Assembly: GCA_017656265.1 (NCBI GenBank)
Contig: JACDOD010000008.1
Coordinates: 62,001 to 126,000, forward strand
Origin: Bacillaceae bacterium
GTDB lineage: Bacteria > Bacillota > Bacilli > Bacillales > Alkalibacillaceae
Length of the DNA stretch: 64,000 nt
Reading direction: 5' to 3'
Positions within the stretch are counted from its first letter, which is position 1; every line of letters begins with the position of its first letter. The notes beneath the pieces are model-generated. The model saw only the letters and a program-made list of their open reading frames with translations. It had not been told where the DNA came from and did no database searches. Below are positions 9,454 to 18,506 of this stretch, one piece after another. The translations under genes and the position numbers were made by a program.

Positions 9454-9915
9454 TCACATATTCGGAGGTTCAATCCCCTGCAATCTCATCATGAGATTTA
9501 CCTGACCTAAATGATACACTTCATGTTGAAAGACACGGTGCAGGATCCATCCTATTGTAGGGTTTTCTATGGGCTCGCCGCGGTAACCTTCTGGAATTTG
9601 CCGTGTTTCCTGAAGAATCGAAATATCCTGGCTCTCCAGAAAAGATAGGGTATTTTCCCTTGTCCACTCTAAATAGTCAAAAAGCTTGTCTTTGGTATCC
9701 AGCTCCCTTTTTCGTCTGGGCATCATATTTTCTTGCTGGATGACACCTCTGAGGAACCAGTCTTCTGCCTGAGCCGTGTGGCGCAGCAAAAAAGAAATGC
9801 TATTTTTGTACCCTTCTGTCTTCCATTCCAGCTGTTCTTCTGTCAGCTTCTTATAAGCAGGGAAAAAACGGTCGCGCAGGTCGTTGATGTGGGGGAATAT
9901 TTCAATCGCTTTCAT
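9454..9915 (-). CDS. DinB-like domain protein
   Basis: 153 residues from the preferred ATG. Family marks are 'SISFLLRHTAQAEDWFLRGVI' and 'WILHRVFQHEVYHLGQVNLMM', whose histidines form the DinB metal site. The track begins 18 codons upstream, but GAGGTGAC lies just before the ATG at 9915. It is a different paralogue from the one at 4012. The role is probably metal-dependent transferase or hydrolase chemistry; the substrate is unknown. Confidence 0.8.
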   Translation of the reverse strand: MKAIEIFPHINDLRDRFFPAYKKLTEEQLEWKTEGYKNSISFLLRHTAQAEDWFLRGVIQQENMMPRRKRELDTKDKLFDYLEWTRENTLSFLESQDISILQETRQIPEGYRGEPIENPTIGWILHRVFQHEVYHLGQVNLMMRLQGIEPPNM

Positions 9916-10023
9916 CCACGTCACCTCACTTAATTTATATACTTCACTCATATGTATGTATTTCAACAATTACGTATTCGAATCCTGTTTTGATTACGTG
10001 TAAGTGAGGGGACGGTATGAAAC

Positions 10024-10064
10024 AAAAGTTAGCAGGCCACGCTTCTCCTCAGGAGATGCGTGGC
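10024..10064 (-). terminator. Hairpin, probable terminator
   Basis: GCCACGC (10036-10042) pairs with GCGTGGC (10058-10064), extended by TCTCC/GGAGA inside. On the minus strand a TTTTGTTT tract follows after a few bases. It sits downstream of the small minus-strand ORF. Confidence 0.45.
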
Positions 10065-10084
10065 TATACATAAAGACTGATGAT

Positions 10085-10250
10085 TTTAATGCTTCTTTTT
10101 ATCCCCGCGCGTTTGTTTCGTAGACACATCTTCCTGATTATGAAATTGATTGGCTGTATCGTTGCCCGTTGTTGCCTCATACCCTACGTTTACTTTGCCT
10201 TTATTCATCTCTTCTATGTTTATCCGGTACTGATTTTTGTCTTTTTGCAT
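10085..10250 (-). pseudogene. Small hydrophilic ORF, possibly frameshifted
   Basis: Too short for the ORF track. From ATG at 10250, with AAGGGAAG nine bases upstream, it encodes 37 residues (MQKDKNQYRINIEEMNKGK...) and stops at 10137. One frame over, coding-like sequence continues as 'NNQEDVSTKQTRGDKKKH' to a stop at 10085, followed by a terminator-like hairpin. A single-base indel near 10140 would fuse the two into about 54 residues. This suggests either a recently broken small protein of the kind common in spore formers or a genuine 37-residue one. The family is not recognised. Confidence 0.3.
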
Positions 10251-10428
10251 ATTTGAAACTTCCCTTCACTTTTTTATTATTTTTTCTAAAGGGAATCAGT
10301 GAATGTATAGCAATTTCATCCTGTAGCTTAAAAAGTGGCATGGTTATATTTGGCCCTCATGCTGGATCTCTACGGGCTTATAATAATCATGAAGTCATGA
10401 ATATGTCATGACCAGAGGAGGTATAAAT

Positions 10429-11310
10429 ATGTTTTATCATGTAAAGGAATTACAATATGATGCAAAACCAAGTCAGCCAGATCCAGTTTATGCGAAAAAA
10501 CTGCAGGAGATTTTAGGCGGACAATATGGTGAGATGTCCGTGATGATGCAGTACCTTTTCCAGGGCTGGAACTGCCGTGCTGACAATAAATATCGGGATA
10601 TGATTCTAGACATTGCCACAGAGGAAATCGCTCACGTGGAAATGATTGCAACCATGATTGCTCAACTCTTAGACGGGGCACCGGCACACGATCAGGAACA
10701 GGCTGCTCAGGACCCCGCAGTGGAAGCTGTACTTGGAGGAATGAATCCCCAGCATGCCATTGTAAACGGATTGGGTGCACAGCCCAACGATAGTGTAGGC
10801 TATCCATGGACTGCCCGTTATACCATTGCCAGCGGAAACTTGCTTGCGGATTTCCGCGCTAATCTCAATGCGGAATCCCAGGGGCGGCTGCAGGTTGCAA
10901 GGCTGTATGAAATGACCACTGACCCCGGTGTCAGGGATATGCTGTCCTTTTTAATTGCCCGTGACACGATGCACCAGAACCAGTGGATGGCAGCTATAGA
11001 AGAACTTGAACAAACTCAGGGAGCCATCGTTCCATCTAGCTTTAATCAGGAATACGAAAAACAGGAAGTATCCTATTCCTTCATGAACTTTTCAGAGGGA
11101 GAAGAAAGCCGCGAAGGCCGCTGGGCAAACGGACCAACCTTTGATGGACAGGGTAATTTTGAATATATCCAGAAGCCCGAGGCCATGGGGCAAAAACCCG
11201 AGCTCCAGCCAGCACCCGCTTATATTCACGGCACACCGCCGGAAGAACTCAGAAAAATTCAGGGTACAGGAAAACTGGAACCCGCCTACAATAACCAGCC
11301 TGTACAGTGA
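10429..11310 (+). CDS. Manganese catalase
   Basis: 293 residues. This dimanganese ferritin-fold enzyme disproportionates hydrogen peroxide in the cytoplasm or spore coat. Expected metal ligands are in place: Glu35 ('QYGEMSVMMQYLFQGW'), Glu66 and His69 ('ATEEIAHVEMI'), then Glu near 149 ('NLNAESQGRL') and His near 182 ('RDTMHQNQW'). The C-terminal extension after residue 220 is typical of the Bacillus CotJC/YdbD type. The start was moved from the track's upstream codon to the ATG at 10429, preceded by AGAGGAGGTATAAAT. A terminator follows. With KatG at 34754, the window encodes two unrelated peroxide-removing enzymes. Confidence 0.93.
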   Translation: MFYHVKELQYDAKPSQPDPVYAKKLQEILGGQYGEMSVMMQYLFQGWNCRADNKYRDMILDIATEEIAHVEMIATMIAQLLDGAPAHDQEQAAQDPAVEAVLGGMNPQHAIVNGLGAQPNDSVGYPWTARYTIASGNLLADFRANLNAESQGRLQVARLYEMTTDPGVRDMLSFLIARDTMHQNQWMAAIEELEQTQGAIVPSSFNQEYEKQEVSYSFMNFSEGEESREGRWANGPTFDGQGNFEYIQKPEAMGQKPELQPAPAYIHGTPPEELRKIQGTGKLEPAYNNQPVQ

Positions 11311-11317
11311 TTAGATG

Positions 11318-11354
11318 AAGCACATTCCCAAATAAGTGGGGATGTGCTTTTTTA
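11318..11354 (+). terminator. Rho-independent terminator of manganese catalase
   Basis: AAGCACATTCCC pairs with GGGGATGTGCTT and is followed by a T run, just past the catalase stop codon. Confidence 0.85.
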
Positions 11355-11403
11355 AAATAAGGGACAAACCTATCTTCTTCATGGACGGACCCAGTCATTT
11401 TCA

Positions 11404-11450
11404 TTGATTTTAAACGATCATATGTTATATAATTCAACTAATTAGTTGAA
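11404..11450 (+). promoter_or_regulatory. Promoter with ArsR-type operator
   Basis: TTGATT (11404-11409) and TATAAT (11428-11433) are 18 bp apart, a sigma-A-like promoter. Overlapping its downstream edge is the perfect 18-bp palindrome TTCAACTAATTAGTTGAA (11433-11450), followed by another half-site TAGTTGAA. The place is ideal for self-repression by the ArsR protein encoded at 11478. Confidence 0.75.
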
Positions 11451-11477
11451 TAGTTGAATTAAGAGGGGATGTTTGTA

Positions 11478-12143
11478 ATGAAATCAAGGGAATTTAAGGA
11501 CAACGTTTACCATCATTTTTCCCGGATTGGAAAAGTGCTGTCCAGCCCGAAACGCATCGAACTTCTCGATTTACTTTCCCAGTCTCCAAAAACCGTGGAA
11601 AGACTGGCTAAGGAAACCGAAATGAGTGTTGCCAATACATCGAAGCATTTGCAGGCTCTACTGGAAGCCCGGCTGGTTCACTTCCGTAAAGAAAAAAATT
11701 ACGTCATTTACCAGCTGGCCAGTGAAGAAGTGGTGGATTTGCTCTTTGCCATCAGAGGACTGGCGGAACATCAGCTGCCTGAAGTCAATATTTTGAGGCA
11801 GGAGTTTATTGAACGTCCGGAAGAGCTGGAATCCATCGAGCTCCCGGAACTTCTGAATCGGGTGGATCAGGATGATTATGTTCTCTTAGATGTCCGTCCT
11901 AAAGAAGAATATGAAGCCGGGCATATCGAAGGTTCCGTTTCCATCCCAATAGATGAGCTCCATGATTTATTATCAAAAATTCCAAAATGCAAACAAATCA
12001 TCGCCTACTGTCGCGGTCCTTACTGTGTCTATGCAACCGAAGCGGTCGAGCTTCTAAAATCGGAAGGCTATAACGCTTACCGGCTGGATGCTGGTGTTCA
12101 TGAATGGAAGATGAATCAAAAAAATCAATCACATGAACACTAA
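11478..12143 (+). CDS. ArsR-family regulator fused to a rhodanese domain
   Basis: 221 residues. Residues about 8-95 are an ArsR winged helix ('SSPKRIELLDLLSQSPKTVERLAKETEMSVANTSKHLQALLEARLVHFRKEKNYVIYQL'). Residues about 115-215 are a rhodanese domain ('DYVLLDVRPKEEYEAGHIEGSVSIPIDEL') with the active-site loop 'YCRGPYC'. The active-site cysteine could carry a persulfide, so the protein may sense reactive sulfur or an electrophile. The second ATG (11478) has the better spacing from GAGGGG. It is followed after 27 bases by an MFS gene, which it most likely controls. Confidence 0.88.
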   Translation: MKSREFKDNVYHHFSRIGKVLSSPKRIELLDLLSQSPKTVERLAKETEMSVANTSKHLQALLEARLVHFRKEKNYVIYQLASEEVVDLLFAIRGLAEHQLPEVNILRQEFIERPEELESIELPELLNRVDQDDYVLLDVRPKEEYEAGHIEGSVSIPIDELHDLLSKIPKCKQIIAYCRGPYCVYATEAVELLKSEGYNAYRLDAGVHEWKMNQKNQSHEH

Positions 12144-12170
12144 TGGTGAGAGTGTTAGGAGTGAACATGA

Positions 12171-13412
12171 ATGTCTGCTGAACCTCAAGTTAAAATCGGA
12201 ATCAAAGAAAATGTTATTCAATTTTCATTACTCGTTATCATCAATCTTTTTGTAGGGTCAATGGTTGGGCTGGAGCGAACGGTTTTGCCGATCATCGGAG
12301 AGGAGCAATTTGGCCTTGCTTCAGCCAGTGCCGCTCTTTCCTTTATTGTGAGTTTCGGTTTCTCAAAAGCTATCATGAACTTCTTTGCAGGAAACATTGC
12401 CGATCATATTGGCAGAAAACAGGTCCTCGTACTGGGCTGGGTGGTAGGTTTATTCGTGCCGATTTTCGTGATTTTTGCTCAGTCCTGGTGGATGATTGTA
12501 TTTGCCAATGTACTGTTAGGAGTCAACCAGGCCCTCACCTGGTCTATGACCGTAAATATGAAAGTGGATTTAGCAAAGTCAACTCAGCGGGGGCTTGCAG
12601 TTGGATTGAATGAATTTGCCGGGTATGTAGGTGTCGGGTTAATGGCCATGATCTCCGGATATGTGGCCTATACCTATGCCCTCCGTCCAGAACCCTTTTA
12701 TCTTGGCATAGGAATTGCTGCAGTTGGTATTCTGTTGTCCTTATTTGCTAAAGATACCGGAAAACATTTGAAAGCTCAGGCACAGCAGACCAAATCAGCC
12801 CCTGCATTATCCATAAAAGACATATTTGTTCAAACCACATGGAGTGACAGGAATTTATCAAGTGCGACAGTTTCCGGACTGACGACAAACTTGAAAGACG
12901 GCATGATCTGGGGACTGCTCCCCATTTTCCTGGCCGCTTCTGAGTTATCGGTTGATCAGATTGGGATCGTCGTTGCCATTTATCCTGCAGCATGGGGGGT
13001 GTTCCAGCTTTTCACTGGAGGATTAAGCGATCGTGTGGGACGTAAATGGATGATCGTGTTTGGCATGTGGACCCAGGCAGCCGGAATCTGGTGGATTCTA
13101 TTTTCCGGCACCTATATTTCCTGGATCATTGGAGCGGTTATCCTCGGAATCGGCACCGCCATGGTATATCCAACCTTAATCGCAGCCATCAGTGATGTGG
13201 CAGCTCCCGAATGGAGAGCATCATCCCTCGGAGTATACCGATTCTGGCGGGACAGCGGGTATGCCTTTGGAGCTATCATTGCCGGGATTTTGGCTGACTT
13301 AATGGGGGTGAGCTGGGCTATAGGCCTCGTCGGTTTTCTGCCGCTTCTGGCTGGAATCAGTGCTGCTATCAGGATGGAGGAAACACTGTATGTCGACCAT
13401 CCAGGTCGATAA
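12171..13412 (+). CDS. MFS transporter downstream of ArsR-rhodanese
   Basis: 413 residues, 12 predicted helices, with 'NIADHIGRKQVLVLGW' and 'GGLSDRVGRKWMIVFG' as two clear MFS A-type motifs, one per half. It is transcribed with the ArsR-rhodanese regulator and ends at a strong hairpin. The context suggests export of a toxic or sulfur-linked compound. The substrate cannot be read from sequence. Confidence 0.87.
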   Translation: MSAEPQVKIGIKENVIQFSLLVIINLFVGSMVGLERTVLPIIGEEQFGLASASAALSFIVSFGFSKAIMNFFAGNIADHIGRKQVLVLGWVVGLFVPIFVIFAQSWWMIVFANVLLGVNQALTWSMTVNMKVDLAKSTQRGLAVGLNEFAGYVGVGLMAMISGYVAYTYALRPEPFYLGIGIAAVGILLSLFAKDTGKHLKAQAQQTKSAPALSIKDIFVQTTWSDRNLSSATVSGLTTNLKDGMIWGLLPIFLAASELSVDQIGIVVAIYPAAWGVFQLFTGGLSDRVGRKWMIVFGMWTQAAGIWWILFSGTYISWIIGAVILGIGTAMVYPTLIAAISDVAAPEWRASSLGVYRFWRDSGYAFGAIIAGILADLMGVSWAIGLVGFLPLLAGISAAIRMEETLYVDHPGR

Positions 13413-13448
13413 GAGGGAGATCTCATGCTTATGAGATCTCTCTCATTT
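13413..13448 (+). terminator. Terminator of the ArsR-MFS operon
   Basis: GAGGGAGATCTCAT pairs with ATGAGATCTCTCTC across a four-base loop, followed by ATTTC. The stem is strong but the T tract is short. Confidence 0.65.
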
Positions 13449-13530
13449 CAGGTGCAAGTCTTGATTTCTTTGTCGTGAGCTCTGACTCTTTAAGGCCGAG
13501 GCCTGATATCTCAAGTGTGAGGGCTGATTT
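13448..13530 (-). repeat. Four degenerate copies of a 21-bp repeat
   Basis: Read on the minus strand this is AAATCAGCCCTCACACTTGA, then ATATCAGGCCTCGGCC..., then AGTCAGAGCTCACG..., then AAATCAAGACTTGCACC. It is the same 21-bp family as the longer array at 19438-19657. The repeat is intergenic. Confidence 0.55.
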
Positions 13531-13927
13531 AATGTAATGTATGCTCTTTTGTTCATACGAAAACGCAAGGGTGTAAACTATTTATTATATAACTTCACAG
13601 CTCTCAAATCGCTTTTTTAGATGAATATCATCGAAAACTTCCTCTGTTGGACTGATCCATCCTGTTATAAAATTTTGAAGAGACAAAGAAATTAATCCAT
13701 GAGAAGAAAAGATGCGGAAACAATATCCAACTTAATTATTGGGTTTGCCAGAGTCATTTTTTTCAATATTACAAATGAAGCTTGTCACTTTAATTAAAGG
13801 TTACAGGGATCAGCATAAAGGAGCATGGTTTTCTGAAGCATACTGTAAAAACGACTTCTCTAAGTGTTAATATAGAAAAGACAATATTTTTTGTTGGAAA
13901 GTTCTACAAAGTTATGGAGGTTATTGT
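13531..13927. other. Intergenic region, nothing identified
   Basis: About 400 bases of AT-rich DNA before the VanX-like gene. No ORF, RNA gene or clear repeat is seen. The promoter of the downstream gene presumably lies in the last 80 bases, where AAGTTATGGAGG is the ribosome site. Confidence 0.5.
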
Positions 13928-14620
13928 ATGTCAAAACACACCGAAATACTAATGAGCGACCCAAAAATTGCGGCTATCCCCGTGAAAGGAACTCATGAAC
14001 CATTCGTCAACCTGGTTGATTACGATCCAGACATTTTTATAGATAAATCTCAGTCACAGATTGCCAGTAATAGCCCTTTTTTTTCTTATGTACGCCGTTC
14101 AGTGGCTGAAAAACTGGTTGCTGCAAAAGCCTATCTCCCTAAAGGAGTTCATTTCTATGTCAAAGAAGGTTATAGACCAGCAGAGGTTCAGGTACAAGCC
14201 TTTAACGAGACCTACCAAGAGTTAAAAAAATCATTTTCCAATATGAGTCAAGAAAATCTTATTGCCATGGCATCAAAATATGTTGCCCCTATCGAAGTTG
14301 CCCCACATCCAACAGGCGGAGCTCTTGATGTAACATTAATAACTTCAGACGGAAAAGAGCTAGACTTAGGAACACCATTTAATGCATCACCAAATGATAC
14401 AGAAAATGCCACGTACTTACAGGCTATAAATATATCTAATAAAGCGCGTGAAAACCGAAAAATTCTATCTTACTCTCTTCAGGCAGCCGGTTTTGTCAAC
14501 TATTTTACTGAGTGGTGGCACTGGTCTTTTGGAGACCGTTATTGGGCATTGATGAAAAATGAAAGCAGCTCAATCTATCAGCCAGTATCCGAACAGGAGT
14601 TGAAGAAATTGGTTGAATAA
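13928..14620 (+). CDS. D-alanyl-D-alanine dipeptidase (VanX/DdpX-like)
   Basis: 230 residues. Zinc peptidase of the VanX/M15D family that hydrolyses D-Ala-D-Ala. The zinc motif is 'PHPTGGALDVTL' (consensus SxHxxGxAxD-like) and the third ligand with catalytic glutamate is in 'EWWHWSFGDRYWA'. 'VKEGYRPAEVQVQAF' is the usual arginine-containing segment before the zinc site. There is no signal peptide, so it probably works in the cytoplasm on recycled peptides. No vanHA neighbours are present, so it is a catabolic or recycling enzyme rather than evidence of vancomycin resistance. Strong ribosome site ATGGAGG. Confidence 0.9.
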   Translation: MSKHTEILMSDPKIAAIPVKGTHEPFVNLVDYDPDIFIDKSQSQIASNSPFFSYVRRSVAEKLVAAKAYLPKGVHFYVKEGYRPAEVQVQAFNETYQELKKSFSNMSQENLIAMASKYVAPIEVAPHPTGGALDVTLITSDGKELDLGTPFNASPNDTENATYLQAINISNKARENRKILSYSLQAAGFVNYFTEWWHWSFGDRYWALMKNESSSIYQPVSEQELKKLVE

Positions 14621-14786
14621 AAAAGCTAAGACTCACCCAGTAATTTTTCTCCTCCTTACTTTTCTGCAGACAGCCCTTTCTATGAAGATTTTGTTGAAAC
14701 GGTAAGTAGGAGTTCTTTATGATTAAAAGATTATTAAAACCAGGGAATTTGCCAGGAACATTTTAATTACCAGGAGGAGACAAAAA

Positions 14787-15386
14787 ATGGAGAAAAAATC
14801 CCCCTCACTTGTAGGAATGATTTTTAGCCCAAACAACCAATTAACTGCTATTAAGAGTTATCCTCTAATTTTAAATCCACTATTAATAATTGTATTTTTA
14901 AATATCCTTTTAGTTGTTTTGACTACTTTTTCACTTGATAATACTGTCATCTTTCAAGATAAAGTCCCCAATGATATGTTTATGGCAAAGATGTTCTTTC
15001 TGTATGGCGCAATAATTTCCAGTACTATAGTAATAATAATAAAACCCTTAGGCTATTCTGCATTATTTTCTACAGCATCTAAAGTGATAAAATTGAATGT
15101 GAAGTTTAAACAGCTATTTTCAATGTTCATCTACATTAGTATTTTTGATGTTCTAGTAATGGTCCTTAATCTGATTCAATTACAATATAATGGAGGATTA
15201 CCGGAACAAATTTTTTTGCCATCTGCATTAGGCTTTTTTATAATCGCTATATGGAAAATGATTTTAGTGGCCTGGGGACTAAAAATCATAACAAATATGT
15301 CTAAAACAACTTCATGGCTTTTAGCGTCAGTATATTTTGTAAGTTCGTTACTGTTAAACATTATGTTAGGGAGTATATCCATTTAG
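14787..15386 (+). CDS. Yip1-family membrane protein
   Basis: 199 residues, five or six hydrophobic helices. The opening 'SLVGMIFSPNNQLTAIKSYPLILNPLLIIVF' is characteristic of bacterial YIP1-domain proteins, which begin with a short amphipathic 'GMIFSP' motif. The molecular role is unknown. AGGAGGAGAC precedes the ATG. It appears to be monocistronic. Confidence 0.75.
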   Translation: MEKKSPSLVGMIFSPNNQLTAIKSYPLILNPLLIIVFLNILLVVLTTFSLDNTVIFQDKVPNDMFMAKMFFLYGAIISSTIVIIIKPLGYSALFSTASKVIKLNVKFKQLFSMFIYISIFDVLVMVLNLIQLQYNGGLPEQIFLPSALGFFIIAIWKMILVAWGLKIITNMSKTTSWLLASVYFVSSLLLNIMLGSISI

Positions 15387-15474
15387 CCAATGAATGAGGC
15401 AATAAATTCAGAATAGATATCATAAATCTATTCATTTTGGAAGGGCTAAAAATACACCATCAGAAAATCCAAAA

Positions 15475-15522
15475 CAAAAACTTGCCTGCCCGAGCACATC
15501 CCGCTTCGGAAAGGCAAGTTTT
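15475..15522. terminator. Shared terminator between convergent genes
   Basis: AAAACTTGCCT and AGGCAAGTTTT form an 11-bp stem between the Yip1-like gene (+) and the MMPL gene (-). T-rich sequence lies on both sides, so it may work in both directions. Confidence 0.65.
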
Positions 15523-15555
15523 GTTTATAATTTGAGATTTTCCAATACTAATTTT

Positions 15556-17670
15556 TTATCCGCGCTCCATTTCTGCTTTCGTATCCTTTTCCAGCAGTAC
15601 GATCAGTCCGGGCAGAAGAACACCCCGGATGAGGAAGGTATCCAGTATAATTCCCACGGCGACAATGAACCCAAAAACAAATAAAAGCTGAATCGGCTGG
15701 GTCATAAGGACCGCAAAGGTGGCCGCCAGGATAATTCCGGCAGATGAAATCACACCACCTGTACTGGCAACCGCCCGCTTTGTTGCTTCCTTAACTGAAT
15801 GCTTCCTCCGTTCCTCCTGAAACCGTGAGACCAGTATAATATTATAGTCGATCCCAAGGGCCACTAAGAAAACAAAGGCGTAAAGGGGTACCCTTGGACT
15901 GATGGTGCCAATATCAAAGAACAAATCTGTCAGGAATATTCCCAGTCCCAGTGCAGCCAGGAAGGAGACCAGAATTGTTCCCATCATATAAATCGGCATT
16001 TTAATCGATTTCGTCAGTACAATCAGCATTAAGAAAATCAAGATGGTTTCTAAAAGCACAATCACGATAACATCCCGATTATTCAGAGTTCGTTCCTCTA
16101 CTTTTTTCGCAGTTTCTCCAGCGAAATAGAGTTCTCCCGTTACATTGCCTTCCTCCAATATTTCGTCATGATCAGCAATGATGTTTTCCAGCGTGTCTAT
16201 CGTCTCAACTTCATAAGGGTTTTCTTCAAAAGTCATGCTGTAATTGATCACTTTTCCATCATCGGCGATATCATTGATCTGAACACTGCTTACCAGTGGC
16301 TGATCTGCCAGCACGTTTCGCAGGTTCTCCTGCTGATCCGGCGACAGTGCTTCTTCTCCTTCAAAGAGTACAGTAGTTGGGGCAAGATCACCTTTTGCAA
16401 ACTTTTCACCTAAAATTTCATACCCCTGTCTGGAAGGCATATCCTCAGGAAATGACTTAATCGTGTCATATTCATACTGGAGATTCACCATGTTTCCTGC
16501 AGACACGAGCAGTAACAAGATAATAGCAGCGACTGATAGCCCTGGCTTTTTCACAACAAAACGGCCAACCCTGCTCCAGAAGGAATTATTTTTAGACGCT
16601 TCATCCCCAACCCTGGGGATTTTCGGCCAGAAAGACTTTCTGCCAAACAGGGTAAACAGCGCAGGAGTAAACGTCACAGATGCCAGCATGACTACAGCCA
16701 TAATCGTCGCAAAGGTCGGTGCAAAATTTTGATAATCCCCAGACTTCGCAAAAAACAGGACAAGCATCGCCGCTAAAACGGTCCCGCCAGAGAAGAACAC
16801 CGGTATACCCGTTTCCCTCATAGCTGCTTTCATGGCTTCAAATTTATTTTCGTAGTGCTTTAACTCTTCACGGAAACGAGAAAACACAAACAATGAATAA
16901 TCTGTTACAGCCGCAAATAATAGTATGGAACCGATGGATATGGTCTGATTACTTAACGTCAACCCTGCCTTACCCAGAATACCGAGAATTTGGATAGAAA
17001 CCTCATAGACAAAGGCTGCTGCAATCAATGGGATCAGCGCCAGCAACGGAGAACGATAAATCACAATTAGTAATACAAGAATAATACCAATGGTCGAAAA
17101 AAGGAGGACCAGGTCCGCTCGTGAGAACAGGTCCAGTGAATCAACAGCAATTCCAGCTGGTCCAGTCACATACATCTCAAGCTCCGATGTTTCCTCAACA
17201 ATCTCCTCTATCTGTTCCTTGGAATCCTTGAGTTCTGCTGTTTCCAGTTCGGGAGCAAATGTAAGTGGAATGGTAGCTGTTTCTTTATCCTCTGAAAAAA
17301 ACTTCGCCTGTGCCTGAGGTGGTAATGCGCTCAACGGAACAAGACCTTCAACACCAGATACACCTTCTTCCCGGATATGGTCTAACACTTCAGCCAGTTT
17401 CGTTACTTCAATTTCCCCATCATTGGATTGAAACACTAAAATTGCCGGTGTTCCTTCATTGCCTGGAAAGTACTCATCCAACTTGTTCTCAGCAATCACT
17501 GCTTTCGCATCATCAGGCAAAAAACTGACCGAAGACACTTCATAATCCTTAGCATTTGGCGCAAAAACCGCAAGCAACGTGGTGACAATCAACCAAATCG
17601 CCAGCGTGCTCCACATCCCTTTTTTTGTTGATACAAAATCCGTAAGCTTATTTAATAAGGGTTTCATCAT
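15556..17670 (-). CDS. MMPL-family exporter (YdfJ-like)
   Basis: 704 residues. An RND-superfamily transporter of the MMPL type: helix 1 near residue 20, a large extracytoplasmic loop (about 40-180), a block of helices with the proton-relay-like 'TDYSLFVFSRFREEL' (about 250), a second extracytoplasmic loop and a second block with 'GIDYNIILVSRFQEERR' (about 600). Duplicated GxxxDY motifs are diagnostic. The substrate is probably a lipid or hydrophobic compound moved by the proton gradient. The TetR gene upstream (17780, same strand, 109-base gap) and a perfect operator at 17702-17723 indicate TetR control. Confidence 0.9.
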   Translation of the reverse strand: MMKPLLNKLTDFVSTKKGMWSTLAIWLIVTTLLAVFAPNAKDYEVSSVSFLPDDAKAVIAENKLDEYFPGNEGTPAILVFQSNDGEIEVTKLAEVLDHIREEGVSGVEGLVPLSALPPQAQAKFFSEDKETATIPLTFAPELETAELKDSKEQIEEIVEETSELEMYVTGPAGIAVDSLDLFSRADLVLLFSTIGIILVLLIVIYRSPLLALIPLIAAAFVYEVSIQILGILGKAGLTLSNQTISIGSILLFAAVTDYSLFVFSRFREELKHYENKFEAMKAAMRETGIPVFFSGGTVLAAMLVLFFAKSGDYQNFAPTFATIMAVVMLASVTFTPALFTLFGRKSFWPKIPRVGDEASKNNSFWSRVGRFVVKKPGLSVAAIILLLLVSAGNMVNLQYEYDTIKSFPEDMPSRQGYEILGEKFAKGDLAPTTVLFEGEEALSPDQQENLRNVLADQPLVSSVQINDIADDGKVINYSMTFEENPYEVETIDTLENIIADHDEILEEGNVTGELYFAGETAKKVEERTLNNRDVIVIVLLETILIFLMLIVLTKSIKMPIYMMGTILVSFLAALGLGIFLTDLFFDIGTISPRVPLYAFVFLVALGIDYNIILVSRFQEERRKHSVKEATKRAVASTGGVISSAGIILAATFAVLMTQPIQLLFVFGFIVAVGIILDTFLIRGVLLPGLIVLLEKDTKAEMERG

Positions 17671-17701
17671 TTCATTCCTTTCTTTTTCTAAATTTCGATT
17701 G

Positions 17702-17723
17702 AAAGTGACACTTTTGTCACTTT
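17702..17723. promoter_or_regulatory. TetR-type operator upstream of the MMPL gene
   Basis: AAAGTGACA and TGTCACTTT are perfect 9-bp arms with a four-base spacer, 32 bases before the MMPL start. The place and symmetry fit the TetR regulator encoded at 17780-18355. Confidence 0.7.
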
Positions 17724-17779
17724 AGGCATAAAAATAACACTCCCATTACCAATTATTATCATCCAGAGTAACAGAAGTG

Positions 17780-18355
17780 TCAACTATTATTTATGAACAT
17801 TCCCTCACGAATAATTTCCTTAATAGACTGAACCCATTCAGAATGGGGAATTTGGGCAAAATTAGGAACCAAAAATGACTGCAGAATGTAGCCCACGATC
17901 AGCGTGTCAGGAATATGGGCCTTCAGCTTTCCCTCTTCCTTGCCCAGTCGCACAAAACCAATAAGAGATTGATACATGTTCAAGTGAAGCCCATCCAGCT
18001 TTTCATTTTTCTCCTCCAGTTTTTGATTATTCACAGGAACATGTCGGCCAATTTCTATCAGCTGATGGATATTAGGGTGGCTCATCATCAGCTCAAGCAA
18101 ATAATCAAACTGATCCTCAAAACGGTCATACTCCTTAATTTTTCCGAGCTTATCCATAAACTGATCCATTTCATACATCATAAATTCCATGATCAGCTCT
18201 TCTTTATTGCCAAAATACTTATACAGCGCACTTCTGGAAACCTCCAGCCTCTCTGCAAGAAGCCCAAAGGTAAATCCCTCATACCCATGATCCAAAAGCA
18301 GTTCCTTCGTCGCCAAAAACAAATCTTCATCCGAAAACTTCCGCTCACGTGCCAT
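17780..18355 (-). CDS. TetR-family repressor
   Basis: 191 residues. The N-terminal TetR HTH is 'ATKELLLDHGYEGFTFGLLAERLEVSRSALYKYFGNKEELIMEFM'. The C-terminal ligand domain is all-helical and unassigned. The gene lies directly upstream of the MMPL exporter on the same strand, with an operator in the gap. The likely job is ligand-relieved repression of the exporter. GAGGTGAGACT precedes the ATG. Confidence 0.88.
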   Translation of the reverse strand: MARERKFSDEDLFLATKELLLDHGYEGFTFGLLAERLEVSRSALYKYFGNKEELIMEFMMYEMDQFMDKLGKIKEYDRFEDQFDYLLELMMSHPNIHQLIEIGRHVPVNNQKLEEKNEKLDGLHLNMYQSLIGFVRLGKEEGKLKAHIPDTLIVGYILQSFLVPNFAQIPHSEWVQSIKEIIREGMFINNS

Positions 18356-18506
18356 AGTCTCACCTCACCTCTATTATAAAACAACAAAAAAAGAAAGGAA
18401 ATGACAAGCTGGGGTGGAAACGGATTACTTTAATATCTGCAAATAAAAGGGACAGGTAATGACGATAGAGAATCTATAAAATGATGATCTAAGTGGAGGA
18501 ATGAAA

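Noticed and set aside
13928-14620. Vancomycin resistance
   Set aside because: A VanX-like dipeptidase alone, without vanH, a D-Lac/D-Ser ligase or vanRS, is a common peptide-recycling enzyme.
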